From DATLYB01 sp964502525 (GTDB lineage Bacteria; Bacteroidota; Bacteroidia; Chitinophagales; CAIOSU01), in NCBI GenBank assembly GCA_964502525.1, contig CAZCXH010000018.1, forward strand, positions 1 to 44,560: a stretch of DNA of 44,560 nucleotides, written 5' to 3'. The notes below the pieces were generated by a model. The model did not search any database, was not told the origin of the DNA, and worked only from the letters and a program-made list of their open reading frames with translations. This document shows positions 9,201 through 16,265 of the stretch, one piece after another; the first letter of the stretch is position 1, and each line of letters starts with the position of its first letter. The translations under genes and the position numbers were made by a program.

Positions 9201-9703
9201 CCGGTGAGCTGCAGGTTGAAACTGGAGTTGAGCACAACATCCTGGTTGTTGCCGAAAGAGATGCCGCGCGCAAAGCTGCCGTTGTAGTCGAGTGTTCCGA
9301 AGTCAACGAAGCCTGATGACTCGCGCGATGGAATATATTCGAACGGGTTAGCGATGAAATCTTCAGTCTGATTCAGTCTTGCTGCATCTTTGTTGAAGAC
9401 GCTTCTTGAAAAGCTGAAGGGAAATGAGCGGTAAATTGCCGTGATACTGTCAACCAGCGGCTTCTGCTTCCAGACAATATAACCTTTTACCGGGTCGGGA
9501 TGATAAGCAGAAGTGTCAATTAAATTGTTTTGCTTGTCGCGGATAATTAATGAGCCTGCGACAATGCTGAGCGAGTCGAGTTGAAGGGTGTCGCTGCTGA
9601 CGGGAAACGTTTTGAAGCGCATCCGGGAAAGGTCCTGAGCCTGTGCAAGGCAGAATGAGCATGCAAGCAGGATCAGCATTCCGACTAAACGCGGGCGTGG
9701 CAC
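6221..9703 (-). CDS. Large conserved outer-membrane beta-barrel protein, function unknown
   Basis: An 1160-residue exported protein. The signal peptide is MPRPRLVGMLILLACSFCL with AQA before cleavage. Residues about 130-260 hold the best conserved stretch: SFARGISFGNNQDVVLNSS, LTDNNIPIQPDGTTQQLQEF, DKVFIKV and VGDYEIGNPKGYFMKY. The rest is alternating beta-strand sequence ending in Phe (VQVRAIF), the usual mark of a barrel assembled by BAM. I recognise the motif set as widely conserved in Bacteroidota and reminiscent of part of SprA-like proteins, but it is half the length of SprA and I would not call it that. The start is GTG at 9703, because the ATG at 9679 would lose the positively charged n-region. 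rfaD lies 94 bp upstream on the same strand. Confidence 0.75.
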   Translation of the reverse strand: MPRPRLVGMLILLACSFCLAQAQDLSRMRFKTFPVSSDTLQLDSLSIVAGSLIIRDKQNNLIDTSAYHPDPVKGYIVWKQKPLVDSITAIYRSFPFSFSRSVFNKDAARLNQTEDFIANPFEYIPSRESSGFVDFGTLDYNGSFARGISFGNNQDVVLNSSFNLQLTGNITKDIEVVAALTDNNIPIQPDGTTQQLQEFDKVFIKVTKQPHSFIVGDYEIGNPKGYFMKYFKKLQGGSYSGNFKLSEKEKVTAQASIAVTKGKYNRQRLPVSEGDQGPYKLTGANGESFIIVLAGTERVYINGKLLLRGSENDYIIDYNIGEITFTPNVLITSDLRAEVEFEYSEKSYFRSTFAVNGAYEREKVKIRAAFYTEQDSKNQPVDEDLTDQQKGALRLAGDHSTGILFPGYSVEEFDSTKILYKLIDGDSATAEIDTVFVYSTNPDSAIYQVTFTHAGKGLGDYERAPLSANGVVYEWLAPVSGARQGSYIPFRVLIAPNRQQMVTLGMDLSPTKNDFITVEGAMSNNDLNTFSSVDDDDDIGFAAKAGYQRKFAIGAESKKQNISADANYEFVNHDFNPLERFRSVEFNRDWNYANPDTADEHLLNVGAKYLREEFGSIGYRLSTFLSGDNYTGVEHHAFTTFDRNGYFLNADLRFLNTDATNSKSKFIRPVVEASKSFAALRNWKFGGRYEQEINKLRNAATDTLLSTGFVYNDWRVYISNADTARDKVRMEYIRRFEFKPMNNDMKLNNNSNTVSFKGNWITNPVHKIGWQLTYRNFETNDSAASATATELEHYYLGRIEYGLMVLKGAITTNVLYELGAGKEPKIQYTYLPVDTGLGNFIWNDYNGNSKQETFEFEPAPFSDAGDFIRVLNPTTEFEAVDKTQYNQSLNLNPRAVWHGKTGIQGFIARFSTATSLQIERRVFRGSGKSPFNPFVLNENDGSLVSLSSLARNSVFFNRQSAKYSLEYTFQDNRRKINQVNGIETATIQNHIGRIRWNVAQPVSLLLTYTWGQKTSNSEFYNDKNYHIKSNETEPEVSYLLGTKFRLKVLYNFTYRENTLNETGETALSHETSVEARYNIVSKSTLNAGVSFVKIDYTGSKNSAIEFAMLQGFQDGNNYTWTIAYERTLARAIQLSLGYDGRKTGELKSVHVGKVQVRAIF

Positions 9704-9797
9704 GGGATAGCTTATTTGAAATAAGTGCTTAAAGTTTAAAATTAGAGATTATTGCATCCTCTGCCGCGCAGGGTTTTGGCAGTTCAGGGGTGGATAA

Positions 9798-10763
9798 TCA
9801 TAAATATTTTTCTTCTATCAGATAGTTCCTGACATAATCTTCCACGCCCTTTTCGAGAGATGTGAACGGCTCGATGTAGCCGGTGTTTCTGAGCCTGGAG
9901 ATTTTTGCTTCGGTGAAGTATTGATAGCTTTCACGGATGTCTGCTGGCGTATCAACATATTCAATATTTGCTTTCTTGCCGAGCGCGTTAAAGACGGCTT
10001 TTGCAAGGTCATTGAACGTTCGCGCTTGGCCCGTGCCGGCATTATAAATGCCGGAAGCCGGTTTTTGGGTGAAAAAGTGATATAAGATTTCCATCACATC
10101 CTTTACATAAACAAAATCGCGCACCTGCTCCCCGTCTTTGTAATCCGCGCGGTGGGAACGGAACAGTTTTATCATGCCGGTTTTCTTCGCCTGGTGATAG
10201 GCATGAAATATCACCGAAGCCATCCTGCCTTTATGATATTCGTTGGGTCCATATACATTAAAGAATTTAATTCCTGCCCAAAACGGAGGCTGCTGTTGCT
10301 GAACGAGCGCCCACTTGTCGAAATCGTTTTTTGATTTGCCGTAAAGATTGAGGGGCTTAAGGCTGGGGATCAGCGCATGGCTGTCATCAAAGCCCTGGTC
10401 ACCCATGCCGTAGGTGGCTGCTGACGATGCATAGAGCAATGGTATGGCACAAAGGGCGCACAATGTCCACAGTTTTTGGGAATAGCCGGTGTTGAGGCGT
10501 TCAAATATCTCCGGATTGGTTTCACCGGTGTCGGTGCGGGCGCCCAGGTGAAAGACAAAATTCACCCTGCTGTGATGTTTGCTCAACCAGTCGTGAAAAG
10601 CTTCGCGCTCCACCTGCTCGGCAACATCTTTTCCTTCGAGATTGGGCTTCTTCTCAGGATTACGGAAGCGGTCAACGGCAACAATGTCGGTGATGCCCTG
10701 TTCATTGAGAAAGCCGATGAGACAACTTCCGATAAATCCTGCAGCACCGGTAATGACTACCAT
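9798..10763 (-). CDS. rfaD: ADP-L-glycero-D-manno-heptose-6-epimerase
   Basis: A 321-residue short-chain dehydrogenase-type epimerase that inverts C6 of ADP-D-glycero-manno-heptose, the last step in making the heptose donor for lipopolysaccharide core. The NAD(P)-binding glycine motif GAAGFIG is at residues 6-12. The catalytic set is Ser113/114 in YASSAATYG and Tyr141/Lys145 in YGKSK. Family marks NVYGPNEYHKGRMASV and DYKDGEQVRDFVYVKDV are present. Length is normal. folE ends 33 bp upstream on the same strand, so folE and rfaD are probably one transcript, though their pathways are unrelated. No other heptose genes are in view. Confidence 0.96.
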   Translation of the reverse strand: MVVITGAAGFIGSCLIGFLNEQGITDIVAVDRFRNPEKKPNLEGKDVAEQVEREAFHDWLSKHHSRVNFVFHLGARTDTGETNPEIFERLNTGYSQKLWTLCALCAIPLLYASSAATYGMGDQGFDDSHALIPSLKPLNLYGKSKNDFDKWALVQQQQPPFWAGIKFFNVYGPNEYHKGRMASVIFHAYHQAKKTGMIKLFRSHRADYKDGEQVRDFVYVKDVMEILYHFFTQKPASGIYNAGTGQARTFNDLAKAVFNALGKKANIEYVDTPADIRESYQYFTEAKISRLRNTGYIEPFTSLEKGVEDYVRNYLIEEKYL

Positions 10764-10796
10764 GGTAAACTTAAATTTAAGAGGATAATTCCAACG

Positions 10797-11420
10797 TTAA
10801 CTCAACTTCGCAGAGATCAGATTGATAAATTCGTCACGGGTAGGCTGTTTTTCAAACTCACCAACGAACGCTGATGTGGTTGTTACGGAGTTTTGTTTTT
10901 GCACCCCGCGCATCATCATGCAAAGGTGGTTGGCTTCAATCACCACAGCAACTCCAAGAGGTATCAAGGTTTCATTGATGCAGTCACGGATTTGCGTAGT
11001 TAGCCGTTCCTGCACTTGCAATCTCCTCGCATAAATGTCAACCACCCTCGGTATTTTGCTCAGCCCTACGATTTTCCCATTGGGGATATAGGCAACATGA
11101 GCGCGTCCATAGAACGGCAGCATGTGATGCTCGCACATGGAATATAACTCAATATCTTTTACGATCACCATCTGGCTGTGCCCTTCATCGAACAGTGCCG
11201 AGCGCAGTATTTCATAAGGGTCCGATTCATATCCTTGCGTGAGGTATTGCATGGCTCTTGCCACGCGTTCAGGTGTTTTCAGCAGACCATTGCGGTTGGT
11301 GTCATCGCCAAGCGTTTCAATTATCTGCTTGTAATTCTTGCTGAGCCGCTTTGTTTTCTCCGCGTTGTAAAGGTTTTCCTGGCGGTGGTTGATTTCAAAA
11401 TCGAGCTCGTCTTCTTTCAT
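10797..11420 (-). CDS. folE: GTP cyclohydrolase I
   Basis: A 207-residue enzyme converting GTP to 7,8-dihydroneopterin triphosphate, the first step toward tetrahydrofolate (or other pterins). The zinc ligands are Cys96 and His99 in MCEHHMLPFYG and Cys167 in NHLCMMMRGVQ. Other family marks are LLKTPERVARAMQYLTQGY, GKIVGLSKIPR and QVQERLT. Length matches the type IA enzyme, which works as a cytoplasmic decamer. Start is ATG at 11420. The leader carries AATTAACGGATTAAT words like those seen at other gene boundaries in the window. Confidence 0.97.
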   Translation of the reverse strand: MKEDELDFEINHRQENLYNAEKTKRLSKNYKQIIETLGDDTNRNGLLKTPERVARAMQYLTQGYESDPYEILRSALFDEGHSQMVIVKDIELYSMCEHHMLPFYGRAHVAYIPNGKIVGLSKIPRVVDIYARRLQVQERLTTQIRDCINETLIPLGVAVVIEANHLCMMMRGVQKQNSVTTTSAFVGEFEKQPTRDEFINLISAKLS

Positions 11421-11852
11421 TGTTATTTATTAATCCGTTAATTGGTTAAATTGGGAGGTAGCTGTAAGTGGTTTGTTATTAGTTATGATATTAGTTATGA
11501 TATTAGTCATTCCTAAATTCCGCAAACTCAAATTCCATGAACAATCAATTTCCTGCAGATACCGCAGATTTCCGCAGAAAATATTCTTTTCTAACATTCA
11601 TCTGCTTGAATCAGCGAAATCAGCGGGAGACCTGTCATTTCAAATAGTTTGCGGATTTAAGGTCATTAGTCATTTAGTTCGTCATTCGCCATCAATCGTT
11701 AATCTCTTCGCAATTTTTATGCAATGTTGAAATGCTCTTTGCGGGAAGGAATGCTTTGTATCATCGCTCAAACAAAGATATAAAGAAATGGGCGAGAGAG
11801 GAAAGAATTACGAATTACTAATTACTAATGACGAATTAAGAATACGGAGTGG
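11421..11852. other. 432-bp gene-free stretch with word repeats and a MITE copy
   Basis: Between the folE start and the ceramidase stop there is no credible gene. It holds a direct repeat ATGATATTAGTT (about 11475-11505), the 151-bp inverted-repeat element at 11512-11662, a further ATTAGTCATTTAGTTCGTC segment, and an AATTACTAATTACTAAT word array at about 11811-11838 just past the ceramidase stop. Confidence 0.8.
11512..11662 (+). mobile_element. MITE-like element, copy A (151 bp, 17-bp TIR, 5-bp TSD)
   Basis: The element begins CCTAAATTCCGCAAACT and ends with the reverse complement of CCTTAAATCCGCAAACT, so 15 of 17 terminal bases match. It is flanked by the direct repeat TCATT at 11507-11511 and 11663-11667. 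Copy B at 21560-21710 is the same sequence in opposite orientation with two mismatches. It has no coding capacity. The interior is built of CTGCGG and CGCTGATT-like words. A transposase acting in trans is inferred; none is in the window. Confidence 0.82.
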
Positions 11853-13595
11853 TCATGCGCTTAATTCAATGCCTTCATAGCTCCGTTTCATCAGTTCTTC
11901 TTCGGTGAAAAGCACAGGCAACTCATCCTGCGGTATGGCCCGGCTTGCGGGATGCTTGAGCATTTCAGTGGCGAGGTGCTTGAATTTTGTTTGAAATGCG
12001 GCAAGCGTCCATTCGCCAAAAACGGTGTGACCTCCTTCATAGCATTGCTCCTGGTATTCTTCGCAGGTTGTGATGTAGCCGCAGTAGGCGTTGGAATAAG
12101 ATGTAAGAATAATGTTATTAATTCCTTTTTTCTTAAGGATGCCGTAGAGGGTGTCCTTCAGCCGCCATCCCGCCACGGTGGTTATCTCTCCGGGAATGCC
12201 TACCAATGCGATGTTTCCGATTACCGCAATATGCAGCGGGAGGATTTGTGGCGTCCATGGCTTATTGTCGAGGCTGCCGCTCCGGTGGTGCATCTTCAGG
12301 GTTTTGATTGAAGGATCGGCCCATGAGGGAATGAGCAGATTTTTCGCATCGCTTGTACCGAGTATTTTTCGCTCACCGGTTTCAACGAGGATATTTTTTT
12401 TTCCCTGTGCCTTGTATTTGGCAAGAATCCTTTCGCGCTCCTGCCGGCTTTTCAAGGCGGAAGCGCTCAATTCATAAGCTTTTATCGCTTTCGTAATGGC
12501 AACTGCCACCTGTCCGCCCACAGCCCCTATGCCGGGACCTTCCACAGTTCCTTTTAAAAATCCGACACCGAGGCAAGCGGGTCCCGTGCGGGCATCTGTT
12601 TTTCCGTTTGCAAACTCCGGGTCGGCAGTGACGAATGAAAAGTTGGCGTGCATCAGCGAAAAATCAATATCTCCCATTATCTCCTCTCCCTTTTGCGCGG
12701 AACCCAACATCTCAAGAGACTTGTCAGACTGAAGCCTGCCGTTGTATTTGGCGCTTTCAAAATCATCTTCAAACTTTCCGCGCGTCCATTTCTTCTTTTT
12801 GTCATAAACATAGTTAGGCGAAACATCGCCCGCAGCACCTTGGGCGAAAGCCGCAATGAATTGATTATCCTTCGTATATGCTCTTGCGGACTCTTCGGTG
12901 TATTGGGCGGCATATCCCTTGTTGTCAAAGCAGATAGCCTTGTTGTCGTTGTGCACGCTGGTGCAGTGCACGCCAAACCAGTTTATCAGTCCGATGGGAT
13001 TGCCGTCAACGCCTTCAATCATCAGTTGCAGGGCATTGCGGTCAATGGCAAGATGCCGGTCTTTTTCTGAATATTTTTTCGCTTCATGATTGCGGTTATA
13101 GGCTTTTACCGAGCGGTTGAAAGCAACGTCAATATTGGGTGCAAAAGCGGCTTTCGATAAAAACAATCGCGCAGGCTTCAGTGACCGGTCGGCATCAACG
13201 ATAGCCTGGGTGATGCCATCCACAATCTGCTGGTAAACCTCGGGTACGAAGCCGGGAATGCTGAAATTATAAAAGCCGTAATGCGAATATCCGCCCGGTC
13301 CGCTGTGAGTGTGCTGGGCTGAGAGGAACACATTTTCGTCAGCAAACCCCAATTCGGGATGGTGGCGGTGCAACTTTTTCATCACACCGCGCTTCACGGA
13401 AATAGTGATGAACGCGATTTCTGCATTCACAAAAGCGATCTTCTTTCCCGTTTCCGGATTCCTGAAAACGAAGGCGCGCGCATTCAGGCCTGTGCCGCGC
13501 TCGAGCACTTTGTTGAACCACATTCCATAACCGAGCATGCCTACCCCTCTCCTGAAGGCCGTAATATCCGCAATAGCGACTCCCGCTTCGTACAT
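11853..13595 (-). CDS. Neutral ceramidase-like hydrolase, short and without signal peptide
   Basis: A 580-residue member of the neutral/alkaline ceramidase family, amidases that split ceramide into sphingoid base and fatty acid. Zinc-site histidines are seen at His95/His97 (LSAQHTHSGPGGYSHYG) and His210 (INWFGVHCTSVHNDN), and the likely nucleophile is Ser259 in GDVSPN. Known secreted enzymes are longer and carry a C-terminal Ig-like domain after about residue 500; that domain seems absent or much reduced here, and no signal peptide is present. It may therefore act inside the cell or on another N-acyl substrate. The start is ATG at 13595 (a TTG lies one codon upstream). Divergent from the secreted-protein gene at 13778. 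Confidence 0.85.
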   Translation of the reverse strand: MYEAGVAIADITAFRRGVGMLGYGMWFNKVLERGTGLNARAFVFRNPETGKKIAFVNAEIAFITISVKRGVMKKLHRHHPELGFADENVFLSAQHTHSGPGGYSHYGFYNFSIPGFVPEVYQQIVDGITQAIVDADRSLKPARLFLSKAAFAPNIDVAFNRSVKAYNRNHEAKKYSEKDRHLAIDRNALQLMIEGVDGNPIGLINWFGVHCTSVHNDNKAICFDNKGYAAQYTEESARAYTKDNQFIAAFAQGAAGDVSPNYVYDKKKKWTRGKFEDDFESAKYNGRLQSDKSLEMLGSAQKGEEIMGDIDFSLMHANFSFVTADPEFANGKTDARTGPACLGVGFLKGTVEGPGIGAVGGQVAVAITKAIKAYELSASALKSRQERERILAKYKAQGKKNILVETGERKILGTSDAKNLLIPSWADPSIKTLKMHHRSGSLDNKPWTPQILPLHIAVIGNIALVGIPGEITTVAGWRLKDTLYGILKKKGINNIILTSYSNAYCGYITTCEEYQEQCYEGGHTVFGEWTLAAFQTKFKHLATEMLKHPASRAIPQDELPVLFTEEELMKRSYEGIELSA

Positions 13596-13777
13596 CAATA
13601 ATTGCTTTTGTCACGAAGTTAAAAAGGCAAAGCCCAATTCCCAATAAACATTCGGAAAAAATTAACAATGCGGATGTTACTGTACGGAATAAATGACAAG
13701 TGAAATATCATATCTTTCCAAAGCCGGAAACGGCACTTTGGCGCGTGAATTGCATGATCAGGATTAAAATATTTTAC

Positions 13778-14746
13778 ATGCTTAAAAACATTAGCTTGAT
13801 TTTAGTGGCGGCAATAGCATCCTTCCTCGTCAGGGCGCAGGAAAGCCCTGTGCAGGGTGATGATCTTCTGAAAAGCCTCGGGCAGCCCAAAAGCAGCGAA
13901 ATAGTGATGAACCTCAACAACTTCATCGGCAACAAGGACACCAAAGAAGAGATTTCATTTCTCAACTACGGCAAAGGCATCCAGGTGAATATCCGCGAAT
14001 CGGTGCTATCTAGCATTGACCTGTATAACGGCAACAATCCTTACAGTTCGGAATTCAAAAGATTTCCGGGCAAGCTGCCGCTGAATATAGATTTTGATTT
14101 CACGGTGTTCAAGACCAAGCAGACCATAGGCGAGGGTTTCGAACAGGTGGGCGAGATGGAGTCAACGGTGCAGTTGATTAAGGTTTTCAGGCTGAATGAA
14201 AATGACGACTACAGGATGACGGTTGAGTTCAACGTGGGCAGGATGATCATGATGTCGCTGGCATACGTTGAAGGCGGTGCAGCGGATGGCGATTCAATTG
14301 GCGCCACATCCGGGGAAACCGGTTTTCGCGGCAATGATTTTTTTACCATGATGAAGAAGAATAGGTATAACTATGAATTCACACGCCTCTGCGAACTGCT
14401 TGGCATGCCCACTTTGGAGAACAGAACGCGAAGGCTCTATGCAGACGGTGGAGTGGATGTAATATTCAAGGATGGCGGCATTCAGAAGATAACCCTCTAC
14501 TCTGGGGGTCAGCCTTGCGATTACAAGGACATGACCTTTCAATCCTATATGTTGGACCTTCCCTACGGGCTGAGAATGGAAAATACCAAATCAGCGATCG
14601 TCAAAAAACTGGGAACCCCTCTGTCAGACGATGGCAATGTCATTACTTACAGAGAGCGGATCACCAACTTCAGCATTGCGTTCAGGGGGGAGAAAATTGA
14701 TTATGTTCAGTTTGAATTGGTGGAGAAAGAAGATGCGGCAAAATAA
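13778..14746 (+). CDS. Secreted protein with internal LLGxP/LYxG repeats, function unknown
   Basis: A 322-residue exported protein; MLKNISLILVAAIASFLVRA is a signal peptide cut near AQE. I cannot name its family. Three related segments are visible. Residues 30-110: LLKSLGQP, then YGKGIQVNI, SSIDLYNG and GKLPLNIDFDF. Residues 206-270: ELLGMP, then YADGGVDVIF, QKITLYSGG and LDLPYGL. Residues 276-315: KKLGTPL, then VITYRERITNFSIAFRG. This suggests duplicated small beta domains, probably periplasmic or surface. The start is the ATG at 13778 because the longer frame opens with GTG and 26 residues unlike a signal. No operon partner; it is followed by the tRNA on the other strand. Confidence 0.7.
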   Translation: MLKNISLILVAAIASFLVRAQESPVQGDDLLKSLGQPKSSEIVMNLNNFIGNKDTKEEISFLNYGKGIQVNIRESVLSSIDLYNGNNPYSSEFKRFPGKLPLNIDFDFTVFKTKQTIGEGFEQVGEMESTVQLIKVFRLNENDDYRMTVEFNVGRMIMMSLAYVEGGAADGDSIGATSGETGFRGNDFFTMMKKNRYNYEFTRLCELLGMPTLENRTRRLYADGGVDVIFKDGGIQKITLYSGGQPCDYKDMTFQSYMLDLPYGLRMENTKSAIVKKLGTPLSDDGNVITYRERITNFSIAFRGEKIDYVQFELVEKEDAAK

Positions 14747-14891
14747 ATTCAGGAGTTCAGCCGCGTTTCTGACTTTCGTGAGGCGTTAATGACGGGTTAA
14801 ATGGACGGATGTTGAACTTGTTGCCCCCTCTCAGCTTGAAAGTACGCAAAAGCCTGTAAACTTTCATTTTCATGCTATTTGCAGAGATACT

Positions 14892-14968
14892 TGGTAGCGT
14901 GGGAGAGAGTTGAACTCTCGACCTCAGGGTTATGAATCCTGCGCTCTTACCGACTGAGCTACCACGCC
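14892..14968 (-). tRNA. tRNA-Met (anticodon CAT), elongator type
   Basis: A full cloverleaf reads on the minus strand: acceptor GGCGTGG with CCACGCT, D-arm GCTC/GAGC, anticodon arm CAGGA-TTCATAA-CCCTG, T-arm GAGAG-TTCAACT-CTCTC, discriminator A and an encoded CCA (14892-14894). The anticodon is CAT. The first pair is G1-U72, not the unpaired 1-72 of initiator tRNA, so I call elongator Met; a lysidine-modified tRNA-Ile cannot be excluded by eye. Position 31-39 is an A-C mismatch at the foot of the anticodon stem. Confidence 0.93.
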
Positions 14969-14983
14969 TTTTGGGGTTGCAAA

Positions 14984-15090
14984 GATATACCAAGAGTAGT
15001 CGAATTTCCGAAGGAAAGAGGCGTACTTTTGGTTAATACCGAACTTTCTACAGTTCAATTGTCCGAAAACCTGAGTTGTTTTGGTATAAA
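14984..15090 (-). repeat. 107-bp two-hairpin repeat, copy 1
   Basis: This is the reverse complement of the repeat at 28836-28942, with about 97 of 107 bases identical. It starts GATATACC and ends GGTATAAA (GGTATATC in the other copy). It contains two adjacent hairpin units, one bounded by ACCAAGAGTA-type ends and one by ATACCGAA-type ends. It sits 15 bp before the 5' end of tRNA-Met, where a promoter would be expected. Confidence 0.8.
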
Positions 15091-15116
15091 TACATTATAT
15101 TAGGAAAGCGGTAAAG

Positions 15117-16004
15117 TCAATTTAATACGATGGATTGAACCAGGGATCTCAGGCTATCGTTCTCTTGTCGTTTATCCGACTTATTGATATTCAGCGGCTT
15201 TAGATAGATGGAAAGATAATTATCCGGTAAGTTATCTTCTTTGAGCATCGGCATCATGTTTTCCAATGGGAGGGTTGTAAAGACCTTGTAATTCCGCTTG
15301 ATCATTATTTTCACCCTGCTGTCTTCATCTGTTATTTCTTTCACCACGCCTTCATACAGCCCGCGGTACTGCTCATAGGCTTCAAAGAGAGAGTCCAATT
15401 CAGTTCTTGAATTAAACCAGGTTTCGGTTAATGCTGTATCCTGAACAATTTTAATATCACTGAAATCTCCCGATTTAATCTCGGTCAACAGCTCAATAAA
15501 ATCTTTGGGATTGTCTTTGCGGTCAGTAATGGTAATATCATAAAACGCATCCTGAACGATCAGCCGGCTGTTCAGTTCAACTAAATTGAATTCATGGGTG
15601 AGGCGGGTATCCTTATATCCGCAGTTATAGATGTATGACGTAATGCCGGCATGGTTGTAAAGCTTGGCAAGTATGTAGCTCGTCAGTCCGCATCTTGCCG
15701 CCAGTTCGTCTCTTTCAAATAGTTCAATGCAATGAAAAGCGGAAAGTTCACTCCATGGAATTTTATAATAATTGAAATCAAGCGAATCTCTTGATGCCCC
15801 CATATCAATGCGCTTTGCAAGGTAATTCCTTATTTCGTTTGCCGTATTAAGTTCAGAACTGCCCGCCTGCCTGAGCGAATCGAGAAATTGATTGAACTTT
15901 TCCTCTTCAGTGGTCGGAGCGGCAACGGCATTGTTTTGTTTCTGATGGCAAGCGAGTGCAAAAAGGGAGATCAGAAGTAGGATGAACAGCCGCAATGATT
16001 TCAA
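15117..16004 (-). CDS. Transglutaminase-like lipoprotein
   Basis: A 295-residue lipoprotein. The signal MKSLRLFILLLISLFALAC is a clear lipobox with Cys19 lipidated. Residues about 100-156 look like the catalytic core of the transglutaminase/papain-like fold: Cys105 in ARCGLTSYILAKLYNHAGI, His137 in LTHEFNLVELNS and Asp152 in LIVQDAFYD, in the right order and spacing. Such domains act as cysteine proteases or amidases; the substrate is unknown. The start is TTG at 16004. It is forced by an in-frame TAG two codons upstream and by the lack of any ATG before residue 68. The leader is made of ATTAGCAATTAGC words. The last third has no recognisable motif. Confidence 0.72.
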   Translation of the reverse strand: MKSLRLFILLLISLFALACHQKQNNAVAAPTTEEEKFNQFLDSLRQAGSSELNTANEIRNYLAKRIDMGASRDSLDFNYYKIPWSELSAFHCIELFERDELAARCGLTSYILAKLYNHAGITSYIYNCGYKDTRLTHEFNLVELNSRLIVQDAFYDITITDRKDNPKDFIELLTEIKSGDFSDIKIVQDTALTETWFNSRTELDSLFEAYEQYRGLYEGVVKEITDEDSRVKIMIKRNYKVFTTLPLENMMPMLKEDNLPDNYLSIYLKPLNINKSDKRQENDSLRSLVQSIVLN

Positions 16005-16143
16005 TTGCTAATTGCTAATGTTGAAAAAATTACCCCCGCAGCAACTTCAAACTTAGTTCCTTTCGAAAACCTTTAGTCATCCGGGGGAATTGCTATACTA
16101 AAAACGGGATAAATTACCGTATTCGGGCAACCGGTTTGCAAGA

Positions 16144-16194
16144 TTACGGTTTTACATTTTACAAACTGTAAACCGTAAACATGTAAACTGTAAC
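16144..16194. repeat. Gene-end GTAAACCGTAAAC word hairpin (site 1 of 3)
   Basis: TTACGGTTTTACA is followed 11 bases later by TGTAAACCGTAA, and then ATGTAAACTGTAAC. The arms pair with one bulge. It lies 72 bp beyond the stop of the serine-hydrolase gene at 16266. Related words occur at 29102-29170 and 38990-39055, also just past minus-strand stops. Confidence 0.65.
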
Positions 16195-16265
16195 GTTTCA
16201 CAAGGACAGGACAGATTCATCTGTTAATTATCCGCTATGGAAAAATAATCGAGAATGGAACCGCC

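Noticed and set aside
6221..9703. SprA, the type IX translocon
   Set aside because: Some motifs are reminiscent, but at 1160 residues it is about half the length of SprA; left as unknown.
16026..16090. Riboswitch or long hairpin from CCCCCG and CGGGGG
   Set aside because: Only six paired bases across a loop of about 45, with no known riboswitch features.
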